Both the position numbers and the translations under genes were made by a program. From positions 2,604,001 to 2,668,000 of the forward strand of contig JARDVN010000001.1 of the NCBI GenBank assembly GCA_028994555.1: a DNA stretch of 64,000 nt. Reading direction: 5' to 3'. Positions 29,487-40,010 of the stretch are shown piece by piece. The notes below the pieces were generated by a model. That model ran no database searches. It saw only the letters and a program-made list of their open reading frames with translations, and was not told the DNA's origin. The DNA is from Citrobacter amalonaticus. Lineage in GTDB: Bacteria > Pseudomonadota > Gammaproteobacteria > Enterobacterales > Enterobacteriaceae. Position 1 is the first letter of the stretch, and each line of letters starts with the position of its first letter.

Positions 29487-29521
29487 GCTATGCGCAGAAT
29501 GTAACGATTCGAACCTGCGTA

Positions 29522-29625
29522 ATGCCTGACAACGCTTTGCTTGTCAGGCCCGGAATGATTTATCTGGTCAATGGCTACGCCCTTCCAGGCCGGATAAGAC
29601 GTCAGTTGCCATCCGGCGCTATCAA
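29522..29625. repeat. REP/BIME region between tRNA cluster and nadA
   Basis: GCCTGACAACGC...TTGTCAGGC forms one hairpin; CAGGCCGGATAAGACG and GCCATCCGGCGC are typical REP ends of a second. No gene is present in the 300-bp gap apart from this and the NadR-like box. Confidence 0.65.
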
Positions 29626-29664
29626 GCGCAATTGTTGTGACTTTTGCCGCTCAATCCGCTATCT

Positions 29665-29682
29665 TGTTTAGCATATAAAACA
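29665..29682. promoter_or_regulatory. NadR-like box upstream of nadA
   Basis: TGTTTA-N6-AAAACA, one mismatch from the palindromic TGTTTA-N6-TAAACA bound by the NAD repressor NadR. About 75 bp before nadA. Confidence 0.6.
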
Positions 29683-29755
29683 AATATGACCGATCATGGC
29701 ATGCATCACGCCTTAAGTCGGTTAATTCGTTAAGCCAGCAAAACGAGAAAGCATG

Positions 29756-30802
29756 ATGAGCGTGATGTTTGATCCTGAAGCCGCAATCTATCCGTTTCCC
29801 CCCGAAGCCTGTACCTCTGAGCGTCGATGAAAAGGCGTTCTACCGCGAAAAGATCAAGCGCCTGCTGAAGGAGCGTGATGCGGTGATGGTCGCACACTAT
29901 TATACCGATCCTGAAATCCAGCAACTGGCTGAAGAGACCGGCGGCTGTATTTCTGATTCACTGGAAATGGCCCGCTTTGGCGCCAGTCATCCCGCTTCCA
30001 CGCTGCTTGTCGCGGGTGTGCGCTTTATGGGGGGAGACGGCCAAAATCCTCAGCCCGGAAAAGACCATTTTAATGCCGACCTTACAAGCCGAATGTTCGC
30101 TGGATCTCGGCTGTCCAATTGACGCATTCAGCGCGTTCTGCGATGCCCATCCGGATCGCACCGTTGTGGTCTACGCCAATACCTCTGCGGCGGTTAAGGC
30201 TCGCGCCGACTGGGTGGTCACGTCCAGTATCGCGGTTGAACTGATTGAGCATCTGGATAGTTTAGGTGAAAAAATCATCTGGGCACCGGATCGTCACCTC
30301 GGCAAATATGTCCAGAAGCAGACGGGCGCGGATGTCCTCTGCTGGCAGGGGGGCATGTATTGTCCACGATGAATTCAAAACACAGGCGCTCAGTCGCATG
30401 AAAGGGCTATACCCGGATGCGGCTGTCCTGGTGCATCCGGAATCCCCCCAGTCGATAGTGGACATGGCGGATGCCGTCGGTTCGACCAGTCAGCTCATTA
30501 ATGCCGCTAAAACTCTGCCGCACCAGCAACTTATCGTCGCCACCGATCGCGGTATTTTCTACAAAATGCAGCAGGCGGTACCGGGCAAAGAATTACTGGA
30601 AGCACCCACTGCCGGTGAAGGCGCCACCTGCCGCAGCTGCGCGCATTGTCCGTGGATGGCGATGAACGGCCTCAAAGCAATCGCAGAGGGCCTGGAGCAG
30701 GGTGGGCAGACTCATGAGATACACGTTGACGAAGCGCTTCGAGAAGGCGCATTGGTGCCGTTAAACCGTATGCTGGAATTTGCGGCTACACTACGTGCGT
30801 GA
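29756..30802 (+). CDS. nadA: Quinolinate synthase NadA, three +1 frameshifts
   Basis: [4Fe-4S] enzyme condensing iminoaspartate with dihydroxyacetone phosphate to quinolinate in NAD synthesis. Breaks lie at C6 29798-29803, G6 30029-30034 and G6 30348-30353. Removing one base from each gives 347 residues, the E. coli length. Restored motifs are [34 protein letters not shown] and [14 protein letters not shown]. Cluster-ligand cysteines lie in LDLGCP/LQAECS, QGACIVH and CRSCAHCP. Start at the second of two adjacent ATG codons (MSVMFDP). pnuC follows after 25 bp. Confidence 0.96.
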
Positions 30803-30827
30803 ACAATAAACCGCGCTGGGGGAAAAG

Positions 30828-31550
30828 ATGGACTTTTTTTAGCACGCAGAACATTCTGGTACATATTCCATTGGGTGCAGGGGGGGTACGATCTGTCCTG
30901 GATCGAGGCGGTGGGCACTATCGCCGGTTTGCTCTGTATTGGCCTCGCCAGTATGGAAAAGATCAGTAACTACGCTTTCGGCCTGATTAACGTCACGCTA
31001 TTCGCAATCATATTTTTTCAGATCCAGCTTTATGCCAGCCTGCTGCTGCAGCTTTTCTTCTTCGCGGCCAATATTTATGGCTGGTACGCCTGGTCGCGGC
31101 AAACGACGCAGAACGAGGCCGAACTCAAAATTCGCTGGCTTCCCTTGCCTAAGGCGCTGGGCTGGCTGGCGGTTTGTGTGGTGGCGATCGGGCTGATGAC
31201 AGTGTATATCGACCCGGTCTTTGCTTTTCTGACCCGTATTGCGGTAACGATCATGCAGATGATGGGTTTACAGGTTGCCGTACCGGAATTGCAGCCTGAT
31301 GCTTTCCCGTTCTGGGATTCCTGCATGATGGTACTGTCGATTGTGGCGATGATCCTGATGACCCGCAAATACGTTGAGAACTGGCTGCTCTGGGTGGTGA
31401 TCAATGTGATTAGCGTGGTGATCTTTGCCCTGCAGGGGGGTCTATGCGATGTCGCTGGAGTACTTGATCCTGACCTTCATTGCGCTTAATGGCAGCAGGA
31501 TGTGGATTAACAGCGCGCGCGAACGAGGCTCACACGCGCTGTCTCATTAG
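30828..31550 (+). CDS. pnuC: Nicotinamide riboside transporter PnuC, three +1 frameshifts
   Basis: Inner-membrane facilitator for nicotinamide riboside, paired with nadA under NadR. Breaks lie at T7 30834-30840 (in [14 protein letters not shown]), G7 30880-30886 (GAGGYDLSW) and G6 31435-31440 ([14 protein letters not shown]). With all three corrected the gene spans 240 codons and 239 residues, equal to E. coli. Several membrane spans, e.g. [17 protein letters not shown]; the C-terminus [13 protein letters not shown] is intact. The stop overlaps the convergent zitB stop by 4 bp. Confidence 0.95.
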
Positions 31551-32488
31551 TGGTGATGATGTAAATGGCCGGACGCTTTCTGATTCAGATTGCAGTCCGG
31601 CCCGTGACAAGGCTGATACTCCAGCTGAATGGTGGCATGTTCAATCTGGTAGTGGTGCATGAGGAAATGCTGAATGCGCTCCAGCAAGCCGTCATGATCG
31701 TGCGGAGGTATGACTTGTGCATGCAGGGTCATTACCGGCTTTTCACCCACCATCCAGACATGAACATGATGAATATTTCGCACTTCCGGGATCGTCCGAC
31801 TGAGATGACGCTGCAGCGCGGCGATATCCAGTGAAACCGGGGCTCCTTCCAGTAACTCATTCACGCTATCTTTCAATAAGCGCCACGCGCTGCGCAGAAC
31901 CAGCAGTGAGACCAGTATCGACAGAATGGGGTCTGCGGGCGTCCAGCCGGTCCAGATAATGATCACGGCCGCGACGATAGCCCCGACCGAACCCAGCAAA
32001 TCACCCATCACATGCAAGGCCGCGGCGCGTACGTTCAGGTTTTTCTCTTCGCTGCCGCGATGCAGGATCCAGAAGGCAAGGATATTCGCCAGCAATCCGG
32101 CGACGGCGATGATCATCATCATACCGCCTGCTACCGGACGCGGCGTGTAGAAGCGCTCAATCGCCTCCCAGACGATTAAAATCGTAATTACGACTAACGC
32201 AATCGCGTTGACGAAAGCGGCCAGCGTGGTAAGTCTCAGCCAGCCAAAGGTATGGCGGACAGTTGGCGGTCGGCGGGCAAACTGAACGGCCAGCAATGCG
32301 AACAGGAGCGCGGCGGCATCGGTTAGCATGTGCCCGGCGTCGGCGAGCAGCGCCAGCGAGCCGGATAAAATTCCGCCGACCACCTCCAGCAACATAAAAC
32401 CCGCCGTGATGCAAAATGCGAGCAGCAACCGGCGGGCATTGCCATCCTCGGGCAGGTGAGGGGCAGAATGAGAGTGTGAGTGCGCCAT
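31547..32488 (-). CDS. zitB: Zinc exporter ZitB (cation diffusion facilitator)
   Basis: 313-residue Zn2+/H+ antiporter of the inner membrane with six spans. The cytoplasmic N-terminus is His-rich ([11 protein letters not shown]) and the C-terminus ends HLHHHH. Metal-site motifs are [15 protein letters not shown] in helix 2 and [12 protein letters not shown] in helix 5; the C-terminal domain has [20 protein letters not shown]. Single gene, convergent with pnuC. Intact and full length. Confidence 0.95.
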   Translation of the reverse strand: MAHSHSHSAPHLPEDGNARRLLLAFCITAGFMLLEVVGGILSGSLALLADAGHMLTDAAALLFALLAVQFARRPPTVRHTFGWLRLTTLAAFVNAIALVVITILIVWEAIERFYTPRPVAGGMMMIIAVAGLLANILAFWILHRGSEEKNLNVRAAALHVMGDLLGSVGAIVAAVIIIWTGWTPADPILSILVSLLVLRSAWRLLKDSVNELLEGAPVSLDIAALQRHLSRTIPEVRNIHHVHVWMVGEKPVMTLHAQVIPPHDHDGLLERIQHFLMHHYQIEHATIQLEYQPCHGPDCNLNQKASGHLHHHH

Positions 32489-32761
32489 AATGTCATTCCT
32501 TGGTTATTCTCTTCTTAACTGTATGACATCATACCGTTTCTGGATTAATAAATTAAAAAAAGGAGAGCCTGAGCTCTCCCGGGAGTGATGACAAACTTCA
32601 TTACGATACCGAACAAGCAAAGATCACCTCATTAAAAACCGGGAAAATCAATCCATTGATTTTCGGCTGATAACCACAAAGAAGGAAAAACCACGTTTTT
32701 TCCTTCTTTGTCAGCAGTCAGAGGAGAGCCTGAGCTCTCCCGTTATTAGCCATTTTCAGTG
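32489..32761. repeat. Gap between zitB and ybgS with three stacked inverted repeats and a duplicated palindrome
   Basis: A 21-nt palindromic unit (GGAGAGCCTGAGCTCTCC core) occurs twice, at 32561-32581 and 32722-32742. Copy one is preceded by seven A (32555-32561), so on the minus strand it is a terminator for ybgS. Between them lie GAAAATCAAT/ATTGATTTTC (about 32643-32664) and CAAAGAAGGAAAAA/TTTTTTCCTTCTTTG (32678-32711). No coding frame. Confidence 0.7.
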
Positions 32762-33137
32762 TTACTGAGTGGTGCCATCGGTTTTGGTATCAACGTCATT
32801 GTTAATGCCATTTCCGGTTTCCACTTTTTTTATTCACATCCGGGCAGCGCCCGTCCTTACACATGGTATTTTTGTGCACCTCATCTTTGGTCATCCCCTC
32901 ATGGTCCATAGATGAACCATTCGGGTGCAGCATCGTGCCACCTGAGTTGATGTTGTCATTATCGACATTATTTGGCGCGACGTTTTGTTTTGCATCCGGA
33001 GCGACCTGGCCCGCGTCGGCGGCGGCGTTTGCCTGGCCATTATTGGTCTGGGTACTGGATTCGGCTGCCAGCGCTGCGCCGCTGGCAAGGCTGAGCGTAG
33101 CGGTCAGGAAAAGTGAAGCTAATTTTGTCATTTTCAT
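32762..33137 (-). CDS. ybgS: Homeobox-like periplasmic protein YbgS, one +1 frameshift
   Basis: Small exported protein of unknown function (the family name is historical). Signal peptide [20 protein letters not shown] followed by AALAAESS, cleaved after ALA. The mature part is Asn/Gly/Asp rich and has one Cys pair ([15 protein letters not shown]). The frame breaks at seven T (32825-32831, plus strand). With six, it continues as [20 protein letters not shown] and stops at 32762, giving 124 residues, near E. coli (126). Single gene. Confidence 0.9.
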
Positions 33138-33365
33138 CAGATGCTCCTGTTATGGTTGAGATGTCGGATAACGTCTTCCAACAGTGCATATGCCAGTCAA
33201 GGGTCAGGCAAAGGTTAACGATCTCCCCCGGGAAAATTACCCAGTAGAGAATCTTGATAACATTCATAAACAGAGTGGTTACAGTTAAAAAGTGTAGGTT
33301 AGATCTCGTTTTCCGCTACATTCTGGCGTTTTTTTTGCTTTATTCCAGGATTAATCCGTTCGAAG

Positions 33366-33383
33366 TGTAAAAGCCCGTTTACA
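33366..33383. promoter_or_regulatory. TyrR box upstream of aroG
   Basis: TGTAAA-N6-TTTACA is a perfect strong TyrR box, 70 bp before the aroG start. TyrR represses aroG in E. coli. The remaining gap from 33138 holds no gene. Confidence 0.88.
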
Positions 33384-33453
33384 CTTTTAGACTGAAGAGA
33401 TAGATTGAAGGGATTGCATTCATCAATATAAGTATGGCAACGCTGGAATAAAC

Positions 33454-34506
33454 ATGAATTATCAGAACGACGATTTACGTATTAAAGAGATCAATGAGTT
33501 ATTACCCCCTGTCGCACTGCTGGAAAAATTCCCCGCTACAGAAAATGCCGCCAATACGGTTGCCCATGCGCGTAAAGCTATTCACAAAATTTTGAAAGGG
33601 AACGACGATCGTCTGCTGGTGGTTATTGGCCCTTGCTCAATTCATGATCCGGTTGCGGCAAAGGAGTATGCGGGTCGCCTGCTGGCGTTGCGTGAAGCGC
33701 TTAAAGATGAGCTGGAAATCGTCATGCGTGTTTACTTTGAAAAACCACGTACGACGGTTGGCTGGAAGGGGCTGATTAACGATCCGCACATGGATAACAG
33801 CTTCCAGATCAATGACGGCCTGCGCATTGCGCGCAAATTGCTGCTGGATATCAACGACAGCGGTCTGCCGACCGCGGGTGAATTCCTCGATATGATCACC
33901 CCGCAATATCTGGCGGATATGATGAGCTGGGGCGCGATTGGCGCACGGACGACAGAATCTCAGGTTCACCGTGAGCTGGCGTCGGGGCTTTCTTGTCCGG
34001 TTGGTTTTAAAAACGGGACCGATGGCACCATCAAAGTGGCGATTGATGCCATCAACGCCGCTGGCGCGCCGCACTGCTTCCTGTCCGTCACCAAATGGGG
34101 TCACTCCGCCATTGTGAACACCAGCGGTAATGGCGACTGCCATATCATTCTGCGCGGCGGTAAAGAGCCGAACTACAGCGCAGCTCATGTCGCAGCCGTT
34201 AAAGAAGGGCTGGCGAAAGCGGGTCTGCCCGCACAAATCATGATTGATTTCAGCCATGCCAATTCCTGTAAGCAGTTTAAAAAGCAGATGGAAGTCGGGG
34301 CTGACGTCTGCCAGCAAATCGCTGGTGGTGAGAAAGCGATTATGGGCGTGATGATTGAAAGCCATCTGGTAGAAGGTAATCAGAATCCGGACAGCGGTGA
34401 GCCGCTGGTGTACGGCAAAAGTATTACCGATGCCTGCATTAACTGGGAAGATACCGACACCATCCTGCGCCAGCTTGCGGATGCGGTGAAAGCCCGTCGC
34501 GGTTAA
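33454..34506 (+). CDS. aroG: 3-Deoxy-7-phosphoheptulonate synthase, Phe-sensitive
   Basis: First enzyme of the shikimate pathway: condenses phosphoenolpyruvate and erythrose 4-phosphate to DAHP. 350 residues, as E. coli AroG, with VVIGPCSIHDP, MRVYFEKPRTTVGWKG, ARTTESQVHRELASGLS and MIDFSHANSCKQFKKQ. The Phe-sensitive isoform is chosen over AroF/AroH by overall sequence and by the neighbour gpmA. Intact, with a TyrR box upstream and a terminator downstream. Confidence 0.96.
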   Translation: MNYQNDDLRIKEINELLPPVALLEKFPATENAANTVAHARKAIHKILKGNDDRLLVVIGPCSIHDPVAAKEYAGRLLALREALKDELEIVMRVYFEKPRTTVGWKGLINDPHMDNSFQINDGLRIARKLLLDINDSGLPTAGEFLDMITPQYLADMMSWGAIGARTTESQVHRELASGLSCPVGFKNGTDGTIKVAIDAINAAGAPHCFLSVTKWGHSAIVNTSGNGDCHIILRGGKEPNYSAAHVAAVKEGLAKAGLPAQIMIDFSHANSCKQFKKQMEVGADVCQQIAGGEKAIMGVMIESHLVEGNQNPDSGEPLVYGKSITDACINWEDTDTILRQLADAVKARRG

Positions 34507-34517
34507 GTCTTGCGAAT

Positions 34518-34549
34518 AAAAAAGCCGACTCATTGAGTCGGCTTTTTTT
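34518..34549. terminator. Bidirectional terminator between aroG and gpmA
   Basis: AAAAAA, GCCGACTC, loop ATT, GAGTCGGC, TTTTTTT: symmetrical, serves both convergent genes. Confidence 0.93.
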
Positions 34550-34564
34550 ACGTCGTAAGGAAAA

Positions 34565-35317
34565 TTACTTCGCTTTACCCTGGTTGGCAACGGCAGCCGC
34601 TTTTGCCGCGATTTCGTCGGCATTACCCAGATAGTAACGTTTGATTGGCTGGTAGTTTTCGTCAAATTCGTAAACCAGCGGTACGCCCGTCGGGATATTC
34701 AGCTCAAGGATTTCGTCTTCGCTCAGGTTATCCAGGTATTTCACCAGTGCACGCAGAGAGTTACCGTGCGCCGCGATGATCACGCGCTCGCCGCTCTTCA
34801 TGCGCGGCAGAATGGTTTCATTCCAGTAAGGGATAACGCGGTCAATAGTCAGCGCCAGGCTTTCCGTGAGCGGCAACTCTTTTTCAGTTAGTTTGGCATA
34901 ACGCGGATCGTGGCCCGGATAGCGCTCGTCATCTTTAGTCAGTTCCGGCGGAGTAACAGCGAAACCGCGGCGCCACTGTTTAACCTGCTCGTCACCGTAT
35001 TTCTCGGCGGTCTCTGCTTTGTTCAGACCCTGCAACGCACCGTAGTGACGTTCGTTCAGTTTCCAGGATTTTTCCACCGGCAGCCAGGCTTGATCCAGTT
35101 CGTCCAGTACGTTCCACAGCGTGTGGATGGCACGTTTCAGCACGGAGGTGTAAGCAAAATCGAAGCTATAGCCTTCAGCCTTCAGCAGTTTGCCTGCCGC
35201 TTTCGCTTCGCCCACGCCTTTCTCGGACAGATCAACGTCGTACCATCCGGTGAAGCGGTTTTCATTGTTCCACTGGCTTTCGCCGTGGCGTACCAGAACC
35301 AGCTTAGTTACAGCCAT
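34565..35317 (-). CDS. gpmA: 2,3-bisphosphoglycerate-dependent phosphoglycerate mutase
   Basis: Glycolytic interconversion of 3- and 2-phosphoglycerate. 250 residues from the ATG at 35317 ([17 protein letters not shown]); an upstream ATG adding five residues is rejected. The phosphorylated His lies in RHGESQWN (H11), the second active-site His in [14 protein letters not shown]-terminus [13 protein letters not shown]. Intact. Preceded by a Fur-like box. Confidence 0.97.
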   Translation of the reverse strand: MAVTKLVLVRHGESQWNNENRFTGWYDVDLSEKGVGEAKAAGKLLKAEGYSFDFAYTSVLKRAIHTLWNVLDELDQAWLPVEKSWKLNERHYGALQGLNKAETAEKYGDEQVKQWRRGFAVTPPELTKDDERYPGHDPRYAKLTEKELPLTESLALTIDRVIPYWNETILPRMKSGERVIIAAHGNSLRALVKYLDNLSEDEILELNIPTGVPLVYEFDENYQPIKRYYLGNADEIAAKAAAVANQGKAK

Positions 35318-35341
35318 ACTCTCACTCCTCAAACTTTATCG

Positions 35342-35362
35342 AATGATAATAATTCTCATTAT
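35342..35362. promoter_or_regulatory. Fur-like box upstream of gpmA
   Basis: AATGATAATAATTCTCATTAT resembles the Fur consensus GATAATGATAATCATTATC in three overlapping hexamers. gpmA is known to be iron- and Fur-responsive in E. coli. Confidence 0.75.
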
Positions 35363-35499
35363 ATTGCCGTGACGCGTCAGCGGCAATGCTTACGCATAAC
35401 CATAGCGAAAATAGTGCCGCAGTGTAAGGTTCTTGTGAACTATACGTTGCTATTTTGTCTTCGAGTGATGGGGTTTTGAGCAAACAGCAGGAGGATAAA

Positions 35500-35522
35500 C
35501 CCGATAACCTCAGGCTATCGGG
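35500..35522 (-). terminator. Hairpin after galM
   Basis: CCCGATA and TATCGGG pair around a nine-base loop, 23 bp past the galM stop. T-tract is weak, so terminator function is only likely. Confidence 0.5.
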
Positions 35523-35544
35523 TATTTACTGTGGAGTACAAAAT

Positions 35545-36586
35545 TCAGGAAGGAATAAAGCGATATTCCGTCAGGCTGGCGTACTCTTCACCAGGGCGCA
35601 GGAAGCAGTCAGGCTGCGGCCATTCCGGATGATTCGGACTGTCCGGCAAAAATTCACTCTCCAGCGCCAGGCCCTGATAATCGAGGTAGGCGTTCGGTCC
35701 ACGTGAGGAGGTGCCGCCGAGAAAGTTACCGGAGTAAAACTGTAGCGCCGGAGCCGAAGTGTAGACCTCCATCTGCAACTTTCCATCTTGCGAAGAGAGC
35801 AGGGCAACGGGCTTTTTTACTGTCGCCTTTCGCCTGCAACAGGAACGCGTGGTCGTAACCCTTCACCTTGCGCTGATCGTCATCGGCGAGAAATTCGCTG
35901 ACGATCGTCTTCGTAGTGCGAAAATCAAATGAGGTTCCGGCGACTGGTTTCAGACCATTGCGCGGGATCCCGCTTTCATCAACCGGCAGATATTCATCCG
36001 CCAGAATCTGTAGCTTATGGTTGCGCACATCGGTTTGATCGCCGTCGAGGTTGAAGTAGACGTGATTGGTCAGATTCACCGGACACGGTTTATCCACCGT
36101 TGCGCGATAGGTAATCGAGATGCGGTTATCATCGGTCAGACGATATTGCGCCGTAGCGCCGAGGTTGCCCGGAAAACCCTGATCGCCATCGTCGGAGGTG
36201 AGGGCAAACAGCACCTGACGTTCGTTCTGATTGACTATCTGCCAGCGGCGTTTATCAAAACCCTTTGGCCCGCCGTGTAGCTGATTGGCGCCCTGGCTCG
36301 GCAGCAGACTGACCGTCTCACCGTTAAGGGTGTAACGGCTGTCGGCAATCCGGTTAGCGTAACGGCCAATCGACGCGCCCAGAAAGGCTGACTGATCCTG
36401 ATAATGCTCGGGGCTGGCACAACCCAGTAGCGCTTCACGCACGCTGCCGTCGGAAAGGGGAATACGGGCCGAGAGTAACGTAGCACCCCAGTCCATCAGC
36501 GTGACCACCATCCCTGCGTCATTGCGCAGGGTTAACAGGCGGTACGGCTGACCATCGGGTGCCAGTGCGGGTGTTTCATTCAGCAC
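35545..36586 (-). CDS. galM: Aldose 1-epimerase (galactose mutarotase), one +1 frameshift
   Basis: Interconverts alpha- and beta-galactose. Starts at GTG 36586 inside the galK 3' end, as in E. coli, with AAGGAG upstream. Catalytic-region motifs [15 protein letters not shown] and [13 protein letters not shown]. The frame breaks after GDSKK at six T (35813-35818, plus strand). With five, it reads [20 protein letters not shown] and on to [19 protein letters not shown], giving 346 residues as in E. coli. Last gene of galETKM. Confidence 0.95.
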
Positions 36587-37729
36587 TGTCCTGCTCCTTG
36601 TGAGGGTTTGCACACATAGAATGTTTCTTTGATACCAGTTTTGCTTTCGTACTGATTGGCTACGGCCTGCTGGACGGCAGGGACCAGCGCTTCCGGGATC
36701 AGCGCCACGACACAACCGCCGAATCCGCCGCCGGTCATGCGTACGCCGCCTTTCTCGCCAATAGTGGCTTTGACGATGTCAACCAGCGTATCAATCTGCG
36801 GCACGGTGATTTCGAAGTCATCACGCATGGAAGCATGTGATTCCGCCATGAGTTGACCCATGCGTTGCAGGTCGCCTTTTTCCAGCGCGTTGGCGGCTTC
36901 CACAGTACGTACATTTTCAGTTAACACGTGACGGACGCGTTTGGCAACCAACGGATCCAGTTCGTTAGCCACGGCATTAAAGGTATCGAGACTGACATCA
37001 CGTAATGCCGGTTGCTGGAAGAAACGCGCGCCGGTTTCGCACTGCTGGCGGCGGGTATTGTATTCACTGCCGACCAGCGTGCGCTTAAAGTTGCTGTTGA
37101 TAATTACAATCGCCACGCCTTTTGGCATCGATACCGCTTTGGTGCCGAGCGTGCGGCAGTCGATCAGCAGGGCATGGTCTTTTTTTGCCCAACGCAGAGA
37201 TGAGTTGATCCATAATTCCGCAGTTGCAGCCGACAAACTGGTTTTCCGCTTCCTGACCGTTAAGCGCGATTTGCGCACCGTCCAGCGGCAGATGATAAAG
37301 CTGCTGGAATACCGTGCCGACCGCCACTTCCAGCGAAGCAGAAGAACTTAAACCCGCGCCCTGCGGGACGTTGCCGCTGATCAGCAGGTCTGCGCCTCCA
37401 AAGCTGCTGTCGCGTTTTAACAGGTGTTTCACCACGCCGCGAACATAGTTTGCCCATTGCTGGCTGTCGTGCGTCACGATGGGGGCATCAAGAGAGAATT
37501 CATCGCTCTGATTATCGTAATCAGCGGCAATGACACGGATTTTACGATCGTCGCGCGCCGCACAGCTGATCACCGTCTGGTAATCGATGGCACACGGCAG
37601 CACGAAGCCGTCGTTATAATCGGTGTGTTCCCCGATGAGGTTAACGCGGCCTGGCGCCTGAATGGTGTGGGTCGCAGGGTAGCCGAATTTTTCAGCAAAC
37701 AGAGATTGTGTTTTCTCTTTCAGACTCAT
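36580..37729 (-). CDS. galK: Galactokinase, one +1 frameshift
   Basis: GHMP-family kinase phosphorylating galactose at C1. Galactokinase signature [22 protein letters not shown] loop [18 protein letters not shown] and C-terminal [15 protein letters not shown]. The frame breaks at seven T (37180-37186, plus strand) in [20 protein letters not shown]. With six, the protein is 382 residues, the E. coli length. Two bp separate the ATG from the galT stop. Confidence 0.96.
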
Positions 37730-37731
37730 TT

Positions 37732-38778
37732 TTATACTCCGGATTCGCGAAAATGGATGTCGCTGACTGCGCGCAGACGCTCTGCCGCTTGTTCCGCGGT
37801 GAGATCGCGTTGGGTCTCTGCCAGCATCTCGTAACCGACCATAAATTTACGCACGGTCGCGGAGCGCAGCAGTGGCGGATAAAAGTGCGCATGCAACTGC
37901 CAGTGTTCGTTCTCTTCACCGTTAAACGGCGCGCCGTGCCAGCCCATCGAATACGGGAAAGAGCACTGGAAGAGATTGTCGTAACGACTGGTCAGTTTTT
38001 TCAGCGCCAGCGCAAGGTCGGCTCGCTGCTCGTCGGTCAAATCAGTAATGCGAAGCACATGTGCTTTCGGCAGTAATAGCGTTTCGAACGGCCACGCCGC
38101 CCAGTAAGGTACGACCGCCAGCCAGTGATCGGTTTCTACTACCGTACGGCTACCGTCAGCCAGTTCGCGCTGCACATAGTCAACCAGCATTGGCGAGCCT
38201 TGCTCAGCAAAATAAGTTCTTTGCAGACGATCTTCGCGTTCAGCTTCGTTGGGCAGGAAACTGTTGGCCCAAATCTGGCCGTGGGGGTGGGGATTCGAAC
38301 AGCCCATCGCCGCGCCTTTGTTTTCAAAGACCTGTACCCAGGGATAATGTTTCCCGAGATCAGCGGTTTGCTCTTGCCAGGTTTTCACTATTTCGGTCAG
38401 GGCAGGAACGCTAAGCTCCGGCAGGGTTTTACTGTGATCCGGTGAAAAGCAAATAACGCGGCTGGTGCCGCGTGCGCTCTGGCAGCGTATCAGCGGGTCG
38501 TGACTGTCCGGCGCGTCAGGCGTATCCGTCATCAGCGCGGCAAAGTCGTTGGTGAAGACAAAGGTTCCGCGGTAATCCGGGTTCTTATCGCCAGTGACGC
38601 GGGTATTGCCCGCGCACAGGAAACAGTCCGGATCGTGTGCTGGCAGCACGTCGTTAGAGGGCGTTTCCTGCGCCCCCTGCCAGGGGCGCTTAGCGCGATG
38701 CGGCGATACCAGAATCCACTGCCCGGTGAGCGGATTAAAACGACGATGCGGATGATCGACGGGGTTGAATTGACTCAT
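37732..38778 (-). CDS. galT: Galactose-1-phosphate uridylyltransferase
   Basis: Transfers UMP between UDP-glucose and galactose 1-phosphate. 348 residues, intact. Active-site nucleophile H166 lies in [10 protein letters not shown]; zinc ligands C52 and C55 lie in [11 protein letters not shown]-terminus [13 protein letters not shown]. Lies between galE and galK in the standard enterobacterial order. Confidence 0.97.
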   Translation of the reverse strand: MSQFNPVDHPHRRFNPLTGQWILVSPHRAKRPWQGAQETPSNDVLPAHDPDCFLCAGNTRVTGDKNPDYRGTFVFTNDFAALMTDTPDAPDSHDPLIRCQSARGTSRVICFSPDHSKTLPELSVPALTEIVKTWQEQTADLGKHYPWVQVFENKGAAMGCSNPHPHGQIWANSFLPNEAEREDRLQRTYFAEQGSPMLVDYVQRELADGSRTVVETDHWLAVVPYWAAWPFETLLLPKAHVLRITDLTDEQRADLALALKKLTSRYDNLFQCSFPYSMGWHGAPFNGEENEHWQLHAHFYPPLLRSATVRKFMVGYEMLAETQRDLTAEQAAERLRAVSDIHFRESGV

Positions 38779-38786
38779 GATGTTTC

Positions 38787-39804
38787 TTAATCCTCGTATC
38801 CCTGCGGATGACGCGACTGCCAGTGCCAGGTGTCCTGCGCCATCTCATCAAGCGTGCGCGTTACACGCCAGTCCAGTTCGCGGTCGGCTTTGCTGGCATC
38901 TGCCCAGTAGGCTGGCAGGTCGCCATCGCGACGCGGAGCAAAATGATAGTTCACCGGTTTTCCGCAGGCTTTACTGAAGGCGTTGACGACGTCCAGCACG
39001 CTGCTGCCGACACCGGCGCCGAGATTGTAAATATGGACTCCTTTTTTTGCCCGCCAGTTTTTCCATCGCGGCAACATGACCGTCAGCGAGATCCATGACG
39101 TGGATGTAATCGCGTACGCCAGTACCGTCTTCGGTCGGGTAATCGTTGCCAAAAATGGCGAGGGAGTCGCGGCGACCAACGGCAACCTGCGCAATGTACG
39201 GCATCAGGTTATTCGGGATGCCCTGCGGGTCTTCGCCCATGTCTCCAGATGGGTGCGCGCCGACCGGATTGAAATAGCGCAGCAGCGCAATGCTCCACTC
39301 CGGCTGGGCTTTTTGCAGATCGGTGAGGATTTGCTCGACCATTAGCTTGCTTTTGCCGTAAGGGCTTTGCGGCGTGCCGGTCGGGAAGCTCTCGACATAA
39401 GGGATTTTCGGCTGGTCGCCATAGACGGTTGCTGAGGAGCTGAAAATGAAGTTTTTGACACCAGCGGCGCGCATGGCGCCTACCAGCCGCAGCGTTCCGT
39501 TGACGTTATTGTCGTAGTATTCCAGCGGCTTCGCGACAGATTCACCAACGGCCTTCAGCCCGGCAAAATGGATGACGGTGTCAATCGCATGATCGTGCAG
39601 GATCTCGGTCATCAACGCTTCGTTGCGGATGTCGCCTTCAACAAACGTTGGATGTTTGCCGCTCAAACGTTCAATAACAGGCAGTACACTGCGCTTACTG
39701 TTACAGAGGTTATCAAGGATGACGACGTCATGACCGTTTTTCAGTAACTGTACACAAGTATGGCTTCCTATGTAACCGCTACCACCGGTGACCAGAACTC
39801 TCAT
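38787..39804 (-). CDS. galE: UDP-glucose 4-epimerase, one +1 frameshift
   Basis: NAD-dependent SDR epimerase of UDP-galactose and UDP-glucose. NAD loop [17 protein letters not shown]; catalytic S124, Y149 and K153 in [10 protein letters not shown] and [12 protein letters not shown]. The frame breaks at seven T (39042-39048, plus strand) in [16 protein letters not shown]. With six, it runs to HPQGYED, 338 residues as in E. coli. First gene of the gal operon; carries the internal operator OI. Confidence 0.96.
39770..39785. promoter_or_regulatory. gal internal operator OI (GalR/GalS)
   Basis: On the minus strand GTGGTAGCGGTTACAT, identical to the E. coli gal OI, within codons 7-12 of galE. Pairs with OE 113 bp away, the spacing used for GalR looping. 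Confidence 0.92.
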
Positions 39805-39860
39805 AATTCGCTCCGTTAAGCTTATGATATGGAATTACCATAGCATAACAAAGATGCGAA

Positions 39861-39877
39861 AAGTGTGACATGGAATA
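39861..39877. promoter_or_regulatory. CRP site of the gal promoter
   Basis: AAGTGTGACATGGAATA corresponds to the E. coli gal CRP site, located just downstream of OE in transcription direction. Confidence 0.75.
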
Positions 39878-39882
39878 AAATA

Positions 39883-39898
39883 GTGGAATCGTTTACAC
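39883..39898. promoter_or_regulatory. gal external operator OE (GalR/GalS)
   Basis: On the minus strand GTGTAAACGATTCCAC, identical to the E. coli gal OE. It binds GalR or GalS and loops with OI. Confidence 0.93.
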
Positions 39899-39975
39899 TC
39901 GCGATTTCGCATGCTAAACCATCAATTATTTTATTGTAAATCATTAACTTTAAGAATGATTGCGGCTTTTATCCG

Positions 39976-39999
39976 AAAAAAAAGGGCGCTTTCGCGCCC
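39976..39999 (-). terminator. Terminator of modF
   Basis: On the minus strand GGGCGC, loop GAAA, GCGCCC, then eight T. Strong stem with tetraloop, 11 bp after the modF stop. Confidence 0.9.
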
Positions 40000-40010
40000 A
40001 CGGATGAAAA

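Noticed and set aside
33637..34665. 342-codon frame antisense to aroG and crossing into gpmA
   Set aside because: It overlaps two conserved intact genes on known frames and crosses their terminator; a shadow of biased codon use.
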